A stretch of DNA of 64,000 bases, from the NCBI RefSeq assembly GCF_946478785.1, contig NZ_CAMLDD010000013.1:62001-126000 (forward strand). The letters are read 5' to 3'. Under the pieces are notes generated by a model that searched no databases, had not been told where the DNA came from, and saw only the letters and a program-made list of their open reading frames with translations. The translations under genes and the position numbers were made by a program. This document shows, piece after piece, positions 1-10,068 of this stretch. The DNA comes from an uncultured Flavobacterium sp. Lineage in GTDB: Bacteria > Bacteroidota > Bacteroidia > Flavobacteriales > Flavobacteriaceae. Position 1 is the stretch's first letter; the number at the start of each line of letters is the position of its first letter.

Positions 1-3000
1 AGAAATAAGTATAATTGTCTGCTGCAGGATCCGCCTCAGAAGCATAATTGTCATAAACGACAGCTTCTTTTGCATCAGGCAGACCATCAAGACCTACATC
101 CTGATTCTTTCTGTTTCCTGCATTATTATCAAAAGCATAAATTAAAGATTGCGAAGCCGGAACATCTCCCCAAACTGGCTGTGGCGTTACTACTAACTGA
201 TCCGGACCAAGTCCATTCTCATATTGTTTTCGTCCGTCTTTTAAAATATCCTCTGAAACCTCTCCTAAATTAAAATATATTTTTCCAACGTTAGAAGGCT
301 GCGTTGACGCATTTCCTACATACGGATCGAGAACCCAAAACTGAATATACTCTACATTGCTTTGCTCAAAATTGGTCGAATTTAAGGAGCGCATAATTCC
401 ACCAAAATTACCGTTTACAGGATCTGAACCAAAACTGGAATTATTATTATAAGGACCTCTTTCTGAAGGATAGTAGCTTAAATCAAGGGTATTGATTACT
501 TGTAATTGTCCTTGTGCGATATCTGTATTCGGGTATAATTCTTTGCTATAAACTCTTCTGGTAGTATTTAGGGACAAATCATCATTGGATATTCCCGATG
601 GCTTTTGGGTGTAAAAAATAGGATCAATAGAGTACCATGCCATTTTCGCCCTTTTATAACCATATCTTAAATCGTCAAATTGAGCATTAAAAGTAGGGTC
701 TCCTGCTGCATTAATAAATGGTACTGAAGCCAGGCTCCATGCATAAGCAGACCGCATATCTATAGTAGATTGCGACCCTTCAAAATCATCTACATATATA
801 GTAGCCTCTCCTTCAAAATCACTTGCTTTTGGAGCATCTGGTTTTAAAAAAGCAACTTCACCTCTTATCGAAAGATTAGAAGGAACATCTGTATCAATGT
901 TTGGGAGTTTATTTACTAATCTGGTGAAAAACGGAATTTCAGTCGAATAATTACCATTAACCCCGAAAATAGTATTGTTTACAGATTCCTGACCATAGCT
1001 CGATTTTTGAGTAAAAGGTCTTTCTGTCATTTTTAAATATGTACCTCCAACAATAAACTTATCTGAGATTTTATGTTCGACATTTAGTCCCATAAATCTT
1101 CTGGTCTGTTGACCAAAAACCGAATTATTTTCCAGGGAAACTTCTATTGGTGTGTTTGAAGCTTGCAAAGAAGGGTCCAAAATCTGAACTCTTCCTAACT
1201 GATAATCGACGCTATAATCAATTCCTTCAACCAGTACCCTTCCACCGGCAGTAACCACAACAGAACCTTGAGGGACGTTAAAAGCACCAATTGGAATTCC
1301 ATCACTCCCGGATGACTTATATTTTCCCCTTAATAAAAATTTGTTTTTATCACTGTCCTGCAAAGCTCCGGATTGTGTCGTTCTATACATGCTCCTGAAT
1401 ACATACCTCCTTTGATTCGGATTATAGGTAGCAGGGTCATTGTAATTTTCTCCAGTTCCTGTGTTTAATTTATCGAATAATAACTTTCCAAATGGCTCTT
1501 TGGTAGTAAAAATAATACGTCCGTTTTGCGCATCAAAAGTGATCCCCTGAAGATAATCGAAGAAACCGTCTCCACCTGCTTGTGGATCATTATTGTAATT
1601 TAACTTGTCCAGATTAAAAACTTTCAACAATGGAGTTTCAGTTACTTCATTACCTGCCGTAGGATTAGACGGAAAAGGATTTGCAGCATCAACCGGAGAA
1701 ATATAGTTTATTGGTGACGGATCTGTATAAAGGATATTAAATCTAAAATCATCTTGCTTAACCTGATACGCTCCCGGTATTTGATAGATATTTTTCATCA
1801 TCAGGTTCCAAACCGGAGTATTAACATTCGTTAAACTGCTTTTCAGCATTTTTAAAATTAAACTTTGCGTAATAACGGCCTGATTGTTATTTGCAGTACT
1901 TCCTGTCACCACCGTTCCATCAACTCCATCGCTTCCAAATTCTCCAACCTGATATACAACTCCGCCAACAGTATATTCATACGCTACTGCTAAGATTTCA
2001 TCATTCGCCAAACGCTGCTGCAACGAGATATAACCTAATTGAGGGTTAAAAGTATATTCATTAGTGGTTAATTTTCTGGCATTTTCTAGTACTGAATAAT
2101 CAGTTCCTTCGTTTACATTCCCTTGAGTAAAACCTGATTTTGCGGTAACAATTTCTCTAATATTAGAATTTAGATAAGCTCCTGGCGTGCCAATTGCAGC
2201 TGGATCATATTTATTATTACTATTGTCCGCTGGAGAATCTATAGGTTTGTTAAAAAATCCCGTTGAAGGGTCGACAACCACAACTTCCTGATCAGGTATT
2301 CCCGTAAACTGTGCTTCCCCTAAATCCTGAAGCGCAATAACATTTCTGAGGTTATTGCCTGTGGTACTGACACGATTTTGCTTGTTTGTCACCCAAATTT
2401 CTAATCTGGTAATTTGTACACGGCTATCGATAAAAGGATAATTTCTTAACGAAGCATCATATTTATTTCTAAAATACTGAGAAAGAAAAAAGTGCCTGTC
2501 GTTATCATAATCCAATGCAAACAAATCAAAATTCTGAATTGTCCCACCACCTTCGGCAACTATACTTTTTGTTTGTGATTTTTGTTCAGAGAAAACCCCC
2601 GTAACAGTTGTTTTTCCGAATTGTAATTGTGTTTTTACACCAAACAAACTCTGAGCTCCACGAATTAAAGTACTGTTTAAAGGCATACTCACGTTACCCA
2701 CTTCTACTTTCTGAATAATATCGTCTTCTGTGGGAGTGTAAGCAAGTTTGAATAAATTTTGAAAAGCAAATGTTGACTGGGTATCATAATTGGCATTTAC
2801 CTCTAATCGGGTACCTACTTTCCCCATCAGGCTCATGCTTATTCTCTGATCAAAATCAAAAGTCAGGCTTGATCTGTTTCTTGGTGAAAAGGATGGGTTA
2901 TCTTGTTTGCTATATCGCAACCCTAAATCCATTTCAACAGAACCGGTAGGTTTTACATCGATTGTATTACTCCCAAAAATAGATTCAAAAAGACTGGAGT

Positions 3001-3364
3001 TAATATAATACCTTGGCAACAAATCTTTTTTACCATCTTCACTTCCATTCTTTTTACCATCAATGGCATCCATTTTTTTTCTGAAATAATCTCTTCGTGA
3101 TTCTTTCAGAACTAAATCTTCATACTCTTTAGGCGTTAAAACAAGAGGATAATCAATAGAAAAGCCATCTACTGTACTTGTATAAATATATCGATCAGTA
3201 ATGGGGTCATACCTGTAGGCTGAAAGTATGCTTGGTGGATTTTCCAATTCCAGTTTTCCAACAGAAAACCCGGTTTTAACAGTATCCTGAATTGTTGGAT
3301 TTACCTGTGCACGCAAAGCATTACCACAAAATAAAACCAGTAAAAAAAGTAAAATTTTACGCAT
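1..3364 (-). CDS. sprA: Gliding motility / type IX secretion translocon protein SprA (5' part, cut by window edge)
   Basis: The minus strand is open from an ATG at 3364 to the left edge, about 1,121 codons without a stop, so the gene is partial; family members are roughly twice this long. The product starts with a signal peptide (MRKILLFLLVLFCGNALRAQ) and continues with the SprA N-terminal pattern, including VEVGNVSMPLNSTLIRGAQ and LFGVKTQLQFGKTTVTGVFS. SprA is the very large outer-membrane beta-barrel that forms the type IX secretion channel and is needed for gliding and for secretion of adhesins. It starts 25 bp after ruvA and is probably cotranscribed with it. Identification rests on the recognised N-terminal motifs and the unusual open length; the C-terminal half lies outside the window. 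Confidence 0.93.
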   Translation of the reverse strand, partial: MRKILLFLLVLFCGNALRAQVNPTIQDTVKTGFSVGKLELENPPSILSAYRYDPITDRYIYTSTVDGFSIDYPLVLTPKEYEDLVLKESRRDYFRKKMDAIDGKKNGSEDGKKDLLPRYYINSSLFESIFGSNTIDVKPTGSVEMDLGLRYSKQDNPSFSPRNRSSLTFDFDQRISMSLMGKVGTRLEVNANYDTQSTFAFQNLFKLAYTPTEDDIIQKVEVGNVSMPLNSTLIRGAQSLFGVKTQLQFGKTTVTGVFSEQKSQTKSIVAEGGGTIQNFDLFALDYDNDRHFFLSQYFRNKYDASLRNYPFIDSRVQITRLEIWVTNKQNRVSTTGNNLRNVIALQDLGEAQFTGIPDQEVVVVDPSTGFFNKPIDSPADNSNNKYDPAAIGTPGAYLNSNIREIVTAKSGFTQGNVNEGTDYSVLENARKLTTNEYTFNPQLGYISLQQRLANDEILAVAYEYTVGGVVYQVGEFGSDGVDGTVVTGSTANNNQAVITQSLILKMLKSSLTNVNTPVWNLMMKNIYQIPGAYQVKQDDFRFNILYTDPSPINYISPVDAANPFPSNPTAGNEVTETPLLKVFNLDKLNYNNDPQAGGDGFFDYLQGITFDAQNGRIIFTTKEPFGKLLFDKLNTGTGENYNDPATYNPNQRRYVFRSMYRTTQSGALQDSDKNKFLLRGKYKSSGSDGIPIGAFNVPQGSVVVTAGGRVLVEGIDYSVDYQLGRVQILDPSLQASNTPIEVSLENNSVFGQQTRRFMGLNVEHKISDKFIVGGTYLKMTERPFTQKSSYGQESVNNTIFGVNGNYSTEIPFFTRLVNKLPNIDTDVPSNLSIRGEVAFLKPDAPKASDFEGEATIYVDDFEGSQSTIDMRSAYAWSLASVPFINAAGDPTFNAQFDDLRYGYKRAKMAWYSIDPIFYTQKPSGISNDDLSLNTTRRVYSKELYPNTDIAQGQLQVINTLDLSYYPSERGPYNNNSSFGSDPVNGNFGGIMRSLNSTNFEQSNVEYIQFWVLDPYVGNASTQPSNVGKIYFNLGEVSEDILKDGRKQYENGLGPDQLVVTPQPVWGDVPASQSLIYAFDNNAGNRKNQDVGLDGLPDAKEAVVYDNYASEADPAADNYTYF

Positions 3365-3389
3365 ACAATTCAAGGGTCTTAATAGTAAT

Positions 3390-3971
3390 TTATAAAGTCT
3401 TTAAAGCTTTTTTGATAATAGTTTCTACAGTAGCGTCCGGATCTTCTTTTACAATTTTCTCGACAACTTTTTCTGATGTTTTCCTAATAAAACCTAAAAC
3501 TTCTAAAGCAGATAACGCTTCATCTCGATTTGTATTGTTTTGAACAACAGAAACTTCATCTAAATCATATAATTTCAATACTTTTTCTTTCAAATCCAGT
3601 ATTACTCTTTGAGCCGTTTTATTACCAATTCCTTTAATTGACTGAATAACACCAACATCACCTGAAGCAATAGCATTTATGATTTGTCTTGGTTCTATTG
3701 ACGACAACATGGTTCGGGCAATATTGGCACCTATCCCGGAAACAGACAATAACATTCTAAATATTTCTCTTTCAGATTTTTCGGCAAAGCCATATAAGGT
3801 GTGCGCATCTTCCTTGATCAGAAGATGCGTATATAATTTTATAAAATCAGTATTTGGAATTAGTGCAAAAGTATGCAAAGAGATATTTACCTGATATCCA
3901 ACCCCTCCACAATCAATCACAACCTCAGTTGGATTTTTTTCTACTAACTTCCCTTGCAAATGTGCTATCAT
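3390..3971 (-). CDS. ruvA: Holliday junction branch migration protein RuvA
   Basis: 193 aa, the normal size. RuvA tetramers bind the four-way junction and load the RuvB motor during recombinational repair. The N-terminal OB fold starts MIAHLQGKLVEKNPTEVVID with GGVGYQVNISL. The helix-hairpin-helix region shows VSGIGANIARTML and IKGIGNKTAQRVILDLKEK, and the C-terminal RuvB-binding helix bundle ends EDPDATVETIIKKALKTL. It lies between the malic enzyme gene and sprA on the same strand; ruvB is about 12 kb away, so there is no ruvAB operon. A TATATTTG -7 box at 3989-3996 gives it its own promoter. Confidence 0.97.
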   Translation of the reverse strand: MIAHLQGKLVEKNPTEVVIDCGGVGYQVNISLHTFALIPNTDFIKLYTHLLIKEDAHTLYGFAEKSEREIFRMLLSVSGIGANIARTMLSSIEPRQIINAIASGDVGVIQSIKGIGNKTAQRVILDLKEKVLKLYDLDEVSVVQNNTNRDEALSALEVLGFIRKTSEKVVEKIVKEDPDATVETIIKKALKTL

Positions 3972-3988
3972 AATATTATTTGTGGTGC

Positions 3989-3996
3989 CAAATATA
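3989..3996 (-). promoter_or_regulatory. -7 box TATATTTG for ruvA
   Basis: Read on the minus strand this is TATATTTG, an exact match to the Bacteroidota -7 consensus TAnnTTTG, 17 bp before the ruvA ATG. A matching -33 TTG at the usual spacing was not clear. Inferred from motif and position only. Confidence 0.55.
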
Positions 3997-4022
3997 ATAA
4001 AATTAAGACAATATTAACAGCC

Positions 4023-6326
4023 TCATTTTAAACTGTTATCAGCCAGTTTGTTTTTCTTTAATTCCTTTTCCTGAGCATCAATAACAGCAATTGCGGCCAT
4101 ATTTACCATTTCTTCAACACTTGCACCCAATTGAAAAATGTGAACAGGCTTACCCATTCCCATCATAATTGGTCCAATAGAATTTGATTTATTGAGTTCT
4201 TTTAGCAATTTATAAGTAATATTTGCTGATTCAAGATTAGGAAAAATGAGCGTATTTACTTTTTTGCCCGCTAATTTGGAGAAAGGGAATTTCTCTTCAA
4301 GCATCTCCTGATTTAAAGCAAAATCGGCCTGAATTTCACCATCTACAATCATATCGGGATGATTTTTATGTAAAAAAGCAACAGCTTCTCTTACTTTTGA
4401 AGCATTTTGATGTGTTGATGACCCGAAATTAGAGTAAGAAACCATTGCAATGACAGGCTCGACACCAAACATTTTTGCTGTTTTAGCGGTCATAATTGCA
4501 ATGTTTATTAGATCTTCAGCAGAAGGATTAATATTAATAGCAGTATCTGATAAAAACATTGGTCCGCGTGATGTCAACATCATGTTAGCAGTTGCAATAA
4601 GTGATGCTCCCTGTGCTTTGTCAATTAATTGCAACATAGGTTTCAACACACTTGGATAACTTCTGGAATAACCAGTTACAAGGGCATCTGCCTCGCCTTC
4701 ATTTACCATCATTGCTGCAAAATAATTCCTTTCACGCATGAATTTTTGAGAGTCGAGCAATGAGACACCCCGGCGTTCTCTCGTTTTCCAGTATGAGGTT
4801 GCGAACCTATTTCGCCTTGCTTCTTCTTCATTTGTTTTAGGATCAATAATTTCAAGCTCAGCATCAAAACCTAATTCAGCTTTTAATTCTAAAATTGTTT
4901 CTTTATTTCCTAATAAAATTGGAATACCAATTCCGTCTTCATGAACAATTTGCGCTGCTTTTAATACATTTAACTGATCAGCTTCTGAAAAAACAACTCG
5001 TTTAGGACTTAATTTTGCCCGATTTGTAATCAATCGAACCATTTTATTATCATTCCCCATACGTTCCCGAAGCACGTCTTCATAGGCTGCCCAGTCTGTA
5101 ATTGGATTTTTTGCTACGCCAGACTCCATTGCTGCTTTTGCAACTGCGGGTGCCACAATGGTAATCAATCGCGGGTCAAATGGCTTGGGAATAATATATT
5201 CCTGACCAAAACCTAATTTAGTTGCACCATAAGCTACATTTACCTGTTCTGGAACTGGTTCTTTTGCTAAAATAGCTAAAGCCTTTACGGCTGCCATTTT
5301 CATCTCTTCGTTAATTTTTGTAGCCCTTACGTCAAGTGCACCTCTAAAAATATAAGGAAAACCTAAAACATTATTTACCTGATTAGGAAAATCTGAACGA
5401 CCTGTAGCCATGATAACATCTTTACGGGTTTCTACAGCCAGGTTATAATCAATTTCCGGATTTGGATTTGCCATTGCAAAAACAATCGGATTATCATTCA
5501 TTGTCAATAACATTTCAGGCGAAAGAATATTTCCTGAAGATAATCCTATGAAAACATCTGCACCATTTACAGCCTCTGCCAAATCAATTTTAGCTCCGTC
5601 AATAGCATATTTTAGTTGTAGGTCTGATAGTGCAGGATTATCTTTTGTTAAAAGCCCTTTACTATTAAACATTAATATATTTTCAACTTTAACACCTAAC
5701 AAAACATATAGATCAGTACAGGCTATTGCAGCAGATCCTGCTCCTGAAACTACTACTTTTACATCTTCTGCTTTTTTTCCTGCTATTTCTAATGCATTAA
5801 TTAAGGCTGCCGAAGAAATAATAGCCGTTCCATGCTGATCGTCATGCATTACCGGAATATCCAATTCTTCTACCAGTCTTCTTTCTATTTCGAAAGATTC
5901 AGGCGCTTTAATATCTTCTAAATTAATTCCTCCAAAAGTTGGCGCAATATTTTTTACTGTCTGAATAAACTCTTCAACATCTTTTGTTCCAATTTCGATA
6001 TCAAAAACATCGATATCAGAGAAAATCTTAAATAACAATCCTTTCCCTTCCATTACTGGTTTTGAAGCTTCCGGTCCAATATCACCCAGTCCTAAAACTG
6101 CAGTTCCATTTGAAATTACGGCAACCAGATTTCCTTTGGCAGTGTATTTATAAACATCCTCGATGTTCTTTTCAATTTCTAAGCAAGGTTCTGCAACTCC
6201 TGGCGAATAAGCCAAAGACAGGTCTCTTTGGGTTGCATATTTTTTAGTTGGAACTACCTGAATTTTTCCTGGAGTCGGTTCTGCATGGTATAGTAACGCT
6301 TCTCTTCTTTTAGTCTCTTTATTCAT
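4023..6326 (-). CDS. maeB: NADP-dependent malic enzyme fused to phosphotransacetylase-like domain
   Basis: 767 aa, the length of MaeB-type fusions. Residues about 1-430 are the malic enzyme, which decarboxylates malate to pyruvate with [16 protein letters not shown] near the start, [21 protein letters not shown] in the substrate/metal region (DDQHGTA), and the nucleotide-binding [16 protein letters not shown]. Residues about 430-767 match phosphate acetyltransferase, for example [40 protein letters not shown] and [15 protein letters not shown]. In MaeB enzymes the second domain is generally regulatory (acetyl-CoA sensing) rather than catalytic. Cytoplasmic. It has its own -7 box at 6350-6357 and stands 51 bp upstream of ruvA. 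Confidence 0.96.
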   Translation of the reverse strand: MNKETKRREALLYHAEPTPGKIQVVPTKKYATQRDLSLAYSPGVAEPCLEIEKNIEDVYKYTAKGNLVAVISNGTAVLGLGDIGPEASKPVMEGKGLLFKIFSDIDVFDIEIGTKDVEEFIQTVKNIAPTFGGINLEDIKAPESFEIERRLVEELDIPVMHDDQHGTAIISSAALINALEIAGKKAEDVKVVVSGAGSAAIACTDLYVLLGVKVENILMFNSKGLLTKDNPALSDLQLKYAIDGAKIDLAEAVNGADVFIGLSSGNILSPEMLLTMNDNPIVFAMANPNPEIDYNLAVETRKDVIMATGRSDFPNQVNNVLGFPYIFRGALDVRATKINEEMKMAAVKALAILAKEPVPEQVNVAYGATKLGFGQEYIIPKPFDPRLITIVAPAVAKAAMESGVAKNPITDWAAYEDVLRERMGNDNKMVRLITNRAKLSPKRVVFSEADQLNVLKAAQIVHEDGIGIPILLGNKETILELKAELGFDAELEIIDPKTNEEEARRNRFATSYWKTRERRGVSLLDSQKFMRERNYFAAMMVNEGEADALVTGYSRSYPSVLKPMLQLIDKAQGASLIATANMMLTSRGPMFLSDTAININPSAEDLINIAIMTAKTAKMFGVEPVIAMVSYSNFGSSTHQNASKVREAVAFLHKNHPDMIVDGEIQADFALNQEMLEEKFPFSKLAGKKVNTLIFPNLESANITYKLLKELNKSNSIGPIMMGMGKPVHIFQLGASVEEMVNMAAIAVIDAQEKELKKNKLADNSLK

Positions 6327-6349
6327 TCGTTTTCGCTTTTATTTCCTTA

Positions 6350-6357
6350 CAAAGATA
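6350..6357 (-). promoter_or_regulatory. -7 box TATCTTTG for the malic enzyme gene
   Basis: Minus-strand TATCTTTG fits TAnnTTTG and lies 23 bp before the ATG at 6326, leaving a short untranslated leader. No convincing -33 element was identified. Confidence 0.5.
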
Positions 6358-6480
6358 TAAGACTTGCTTTAAAACAGCTTGTTTTTGAGTATTCTTTTCC
6401 TGTAAAAATGTTTGAATGCAGCACAAAAAAAATAGCCCAATGTACTTTCGGACTATTTCTAAAATTTATTCTTCTAATCG

Positions 6481-6906
6481 TTATTGAGAAATATAGGAAT
6501 TCAGATGGTTGATAGTGTCTTTTTGTAATTCTATAATCGCTTTTACAACATCACTAATCGAGATAATACCTACAACAATTCCGTCTTCTAAAACAGGCAG
6601 GTGCCTTATTCTTCTTGTACTCATAAGTTCCATACAATCTTCTAAATTATCAGAAAGTTTTACTGTAAAAACAGTACTTTCCATAATTTCATCAACAAAA
6701 GTTTCTTTTGAAGATTTGTCTTTTAAAACAATCTTTCGTGCATAATCCCTTTCAGACAATATTCCTTTTAGTTCAGAACCATCAATAATCAAAATGGCAC
6801 CTATATTTTTTTCGCCCATTACTTTCAATGCTTCATAAACAGTAGTTGTTGTACGTACGGAATAAACATTTTTTCCTTTTGCGTTTAGTATTTGATTTAC
6901 AGTCAT
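6481..6906 (-). CDS. CBS domain-containing protein
   Basis: 141 aa consisting of little more than a Bateman module of two CBS repeats. The first (about residues 8-65) contains KNIGAILIIDGSELKGILSE, the second (about 75-130) contains RRIRHLPVLEDGIVVGIISI followed by SDVVKAIIELQ. Such stand-alone CBS pairs bind adenine nucleotides (AMP, ATP or SAM) and usually report cell energy state; no partner domain is present, so the target is unknown. It is a separate unit upstream of the malic enzyme gene, with 154 bp between them. The fold assignment is firm, the biological role is not. Confidence 0.9.
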   Translation of the reverse strand: MTVNQILNAKGKNVYSVRTTTTVYEALKVMGEKNIGAILIIDGSELKGILSERDYARKIVLKDKSSKETFVDEIMESTVFTVKLSDNLEDCMELMSTRRIRHLPVLEDGIVVGIISISDVVKAIIELQKDTINHLNSYISQ

Positions 6907-7098
6907 ATCTGAAAAATTTTAGGACTATAAAGTTAAAAAAAATACAATACAAAAAACAAACCCTTATATTTTTTAACACATAATGAATTCATTTTTAATA
7001 CAGTAATCCTTTTTCTATTTTTTAAAATTTCTCACAAAAAATCATTATTAAGAGTTTATTTTGTTAAAAAACACAGCTTTTATCTATTTTGCTAAAAT

Positions 7099-7139
7099 AA
7101 AAAAAGGATCTTTTCAACTTTATGAAAAGATCCTTTTTT
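7099..7139 (-). terminator. Intrinsic terminator after the OmpA-family gene
   Basis: Perfect arms AAAAGGATCTTTTCA and TGAAAAGATCCTTTT around a short loop, followed on the minus strand by a T run, 12 bp past the stop codon at 7151. A near copy of this hairpin occurs at 13465-13501 (see findings). Confidence 0.85.
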
Positions 7140-7150
7140 GAAGATAAATT

Positions 7151-9091
7151 TTAATTCAAATTTGTTATAATAAATTCGCTGCGTCTGTTTAGCTGGTGTT
7201 CTTCTTCACTACATTTTACACCATCTGCACATTGATTGACCAATTGTGTTTCGCCATAGCCTTTTCCAGTTAATCTCTTTGAATCTATTCCTTTATCAAC
7301 TAACCATTTTATCGTTGACTTAGCTCTCTTATCAGACAGTACCTCATTGTATTTAGTTGTTTGTCTGCTATCAGTATGCGAGCGTATATCTAATTTAAGA
7401 TCAGGATACTGATTTAATATCTCTACAATTTTTTCTAACTGAAAAGCAGATTCTTTTCTTATTGTTGCCTTATCCAAATCAAAATAAATAATCGGAATTT
7501 CGAGAACTTTAGCTAAATCAGTTCCAACAGCAATTGGTTTGATTCTTTTTTCCAGAAGAACCGGTATCACAGTTTCTCCTGATATATTTTTAATTGTAAC
7601 CGGAACCTCCTTTGTTTCGTAATCAATTTTTGAAACTCTTACATAATATTTTTTTCCGCAATTAATATTCTCAAAAGCATAATTCCCTTTTACATCAGAT
7701 ACATTTTCAGTGATTATATTGAATTGCTCATCTAGCAAAACAACTTTTGAATCCGACACTATTTCACCAGTTTCCGAATCACTAACTGTTCCTTTTATAA
7801 CTTGTGTACAAATTAGTTTTTTAGTTTCTGTAAATCTGTAGATATCGTCAAAACCATGCCCGTTTTCCCTGTTTGATGAGAAAAAACCCTTTCTGTTTTT
7901 GTCAATAATAAAAGTAAAATCATCTTGTTTTGAATTTATTGGTTCCCCAATATTTTGTGATTCTTCAAAAGTAAAATCTGAATTTATTTTTGAAACAAAT
8001 ATATCCAAACCTCCTAAACCCGGTATTCCGTCACTGGCAAAATACAGCTCGTTATCCCCTGAAATGAATGGAAAAGTTTCTCTTCCTTCCGTATTTATTG
8101 CATCTCCTAAATTTTCAGGTTTTCCAAAAGTACCATCTTCATTTATGCTTACTTTAAACAAGTCCGATTGCCCGAAAGTCCCAGGCATATCAGATGCGAA
8201 ATACAATGTTTTTTCGTCTGTACTTAATGCCGGATGCGCCACGCTATATTGATCACTATTAAAAGGAAGCTCTTTGATATCTTCCCATTGCTCATTGATT
8301 AAAGTTGCCTTATACAATTTTAGCAATGTCACTTTGTTTTGATCTCTTCGTCTTTTACCGTCTAAATAATTATTCCTGGTAAAATACATTGTTTTACCAT
8401 CCTGAGTAAAAACAGGTGTCGATTCGTTAAACTTTGAGTTGATATTCTTTTGAAAACGCTCAGGAATTCCAACACTTCCGTCAGGCATAAAAGAAGCAGA
8501 ATATAAATTGGTAAAAGATTTATTGGTCCATTTAAAGGTTTTTTTAGCAACTCCACCTGTATCCCGAGCAGATGCAAAAATCAGTTTGTCATGCAAAATT
8601 GCAGTACCATAATCTGATAAAACCGAATTTATTCCGGCATCCGAAATCTCAAAACGATTTGAATTGGCTTTAATTACCTCTAAGTAATTTTTATTGTTTT
8701 CAAATAATATTCCACGTTTATCCGTGCTTACTTTTTTATTGAATTTTTCCAGTATTTCATCTGCTTTTTCATAATTGCCATTTGCTTTAAGACATTGTGC
8801 ATATCTATAAAAATACTCCGGCTCCTGTTCTGCATTCATAACAAAAAGTTGATCATACCATTTTAATGCTTTTGTCAATTCTGCATTAAAATAATATGCA
8901 TTTCCAAGACGCTGGAACATTTTCTCGTCTTTATATCCTTTTTCTGCCACCTTTTCATATACAGCAACAGCATCAATATAAGCGTACATCTCATACTTTT
9001 TATCTGCATCTTCAATCCTTGTTTTTTGAGCAACTGCTATCAAAACAAATAATGATAATAATGCGGTAAAACCTATTTTTTTAACTTTCAT
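7151..9091 (-). CDS. OmpA family protein with TPR, PD40 propeller and carboxypeptidase-regulatory-like domain
   Basis: 646 aa with a signal peptide ending near ALLSLFVLIAVAQ. Order of domains: TPR-like helices (about 25-120); WD40-like PD40 repeats (about 150-420), for example PVFTQDGKTMYFTRN, HPALSTDEKTLYFASD and FPFISGDNELYFASDG; a carboxypeptidase-regulatory-like beta sandwich (about 430-510); and an OmpA peptidoglycan-binding domain (about 530-646) with IPIIYFDLDKATIR, LDIRSHTD and GYGETQLVN. It should be outer-membrane anchored and reach the cell wall through OmpA. It is the last gene after the secreted 911-aa protein and a PorP/SprF protein. This gene order is typical of type IX secretion accessory clusters, which suggests support of secretion or surface attachment of that partner. 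Confidence 0.9.
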   Translation of the reverse strand: MKVKKIGFTALLSLFVLIAVAQKTRIEDADKKYEMYAYIDAVAVYEKVAEKGYKDEKMFQRLGNAYYFNAELTKALKWYDQLFVMNAEQEPEYFYRYAQCLKANGNYEKADEILEKFNKKVSTDKRGILFENNKNYLEVIKANSNRFEISDAGINSVLSDYGTAILHDKLIFASARDTGGVAKKTFKWTNKSFTNLYSASFMPDGSVGIPERFQKNINSKFNESTPVFTQDGKTMYFTRNNYLDGKRRRDQNKVTLLKLYKATLINEQWEDIKELPFNSDQYSVAHPALSTDEKTLYFASDMPGTFGQSDLFKVSINEDGTFGKPENLGDAINTEGRETFPFISGDNELYFASDGIPGLGGLDIFVSKINSDFTFEESQNIGEPINSKQDDFTFIIDKNRKGFFSSNRENGHGFDDIYRFTETKKLICTQVIKGTVSDSETGEIVSDSKVVLLDEQFNIITENVSDVKGNYAFENINCGKKYYVRVSKIDYETKEVPVTIKNISGETVIPVLLEKRIKPIAVGTDLAKVLEIPIIYFDLDKATIRKESAFQLEKIVEILNQYPDLKLDIRSHTDSRQTTKYNEVLSDKRAKSTIKWLVDKGIDSKRLTGKGYGETQLVNQCADGVKCSEEEHQLNRRSEFIITNLN

Positions 9092-9106
9092 AACTTAAGA
9101 TATATT

Positions 9107-10012
9107 TTAGAAAAATCTTGGTGAAGTAATTCTACTGTAACTATTAAACAACTCAAAACGCAAGAAAATCTCGTGAGATCCTGAATTATATTTTTGAAGC
9201 CTTGTCGTTTCATGATCATAGGCATATCCAACATATAATCCTTCTGAGACCTGAAATCCTGCCATCGCACTTATTGAAGCATTCCAACGATAACCCAAGC
9301 CTAAAACAAATTTTTCGTTAAACATAAAATTTCCTGAAAAATCTACCTGCAATGGTGCCCCTTCTATCAATTTTGTTAATAATGCCGGCTTAAACTGAAT
9401 TTCCGGATTGATATCAAAAACATATCCTGCTATAAAATAATAGTTCAGTTTTTCTTTAAAAATAGCAACTTCCTCATTATCATAACGATTACTTTCTATA
9501 AAATTAGGAACTGACAAACCCAAATAAGCCTTATCAGAATGCCAATAAATACCTGCCCCAATGTTTGGCGAAAACTTACCATCCAAATTTTGAAATTGCC
9601 TGTCTCCTTTTTTTTGCGGATCTAATTTATTCATATCAATATTAAACAAATTCGCTGTAGCCTTGATTCCAAAAGAAAGTTTAAATTCTTCAGAGGCAGG
9701 AATGGTATAAGACAAATCTGCAGAAAACGTATTCTCGACTGTAGGCCCAATTTTGTCATTTACCAAGGAAACTCCTAATCCTAAACGGGAATCATTTAAA
9801 GGTGTATTAACCGATATTGCATTTGTTGCAGGTGCACCATCCAATCCAATCCATTGTGAACGATGAAGCCCAAAAACACTTAAAAACCCGCGAGAACCCG
9901 CATACGCCGGATTGACCGTAATAGTGTTATACATATATTGTGTATACTGCGAGTCCTGTTGTGCAAAACCCATGGCTGAAAAAAACATGAAAACTAAAAC
10001 TAATTTTTTCAT
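9107..10012 (-). CDS. PorP/SprF family type IX secretion system membrane protein
   Basis: 301 aa with signal peptide (KLVLVFMFFSAMGFAQ) followed by the family hallmark QDSQYTQYMYNTITVNPAYAG near residues 19-40, then repeated amphipathic beta strands and an end SYSRITSPRFF. PorP/SprF proteins are predicted outer-membrane beta-barrels that assist secretion or anchoring of a specific cargo with a type B C-terminal domain. Here the cargo is very likely the 911-aa protein encoded 56 bp upstream. It is followed 15 bp later by the OmpA gene, so the three genes probably form one transcript. Family assignment is firm; cargo pairing is inference from adjacency. Confidence 0.93.
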   Translation of the reverse strand: MKKLVLVFMFFSAMGFAQQDSQYTQYMYNTITVNPAYAGSRGFLSVFGLHRSQWIGLDGAPATNAISVNTPLNDSRLGLGVSLVNDKIGPTVENTFSADLSYTIPASEEFKLSFGIKATANLFNIDMNKLDPQKKGDRQFQNLDGKFSPNIGAGIYWHSDKAYLGLSVPNFIESNRYDNEEVAIFKEKLNYYFIAGYVFDINPEIQFKPALLTKLIEGAPLQVDFSGNFMFNEKFVLGLGYRWNASISAMAGFQVSEGLYVGYAYDHETTRLQKYNSGSHEIFLRFELFNSYSRITSPRFF

Positions 10013-10068
10013 TGAATTGTTTTTATTTATAAGGACTTGCTACTATAAAATAACAAGTCATCTCTTTA

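Noticed and set aside
70..273. 67-aa plus-strand frame at the left edge
   Set aside because: Antisense to the sprA coding frame, which continues through the window edge.
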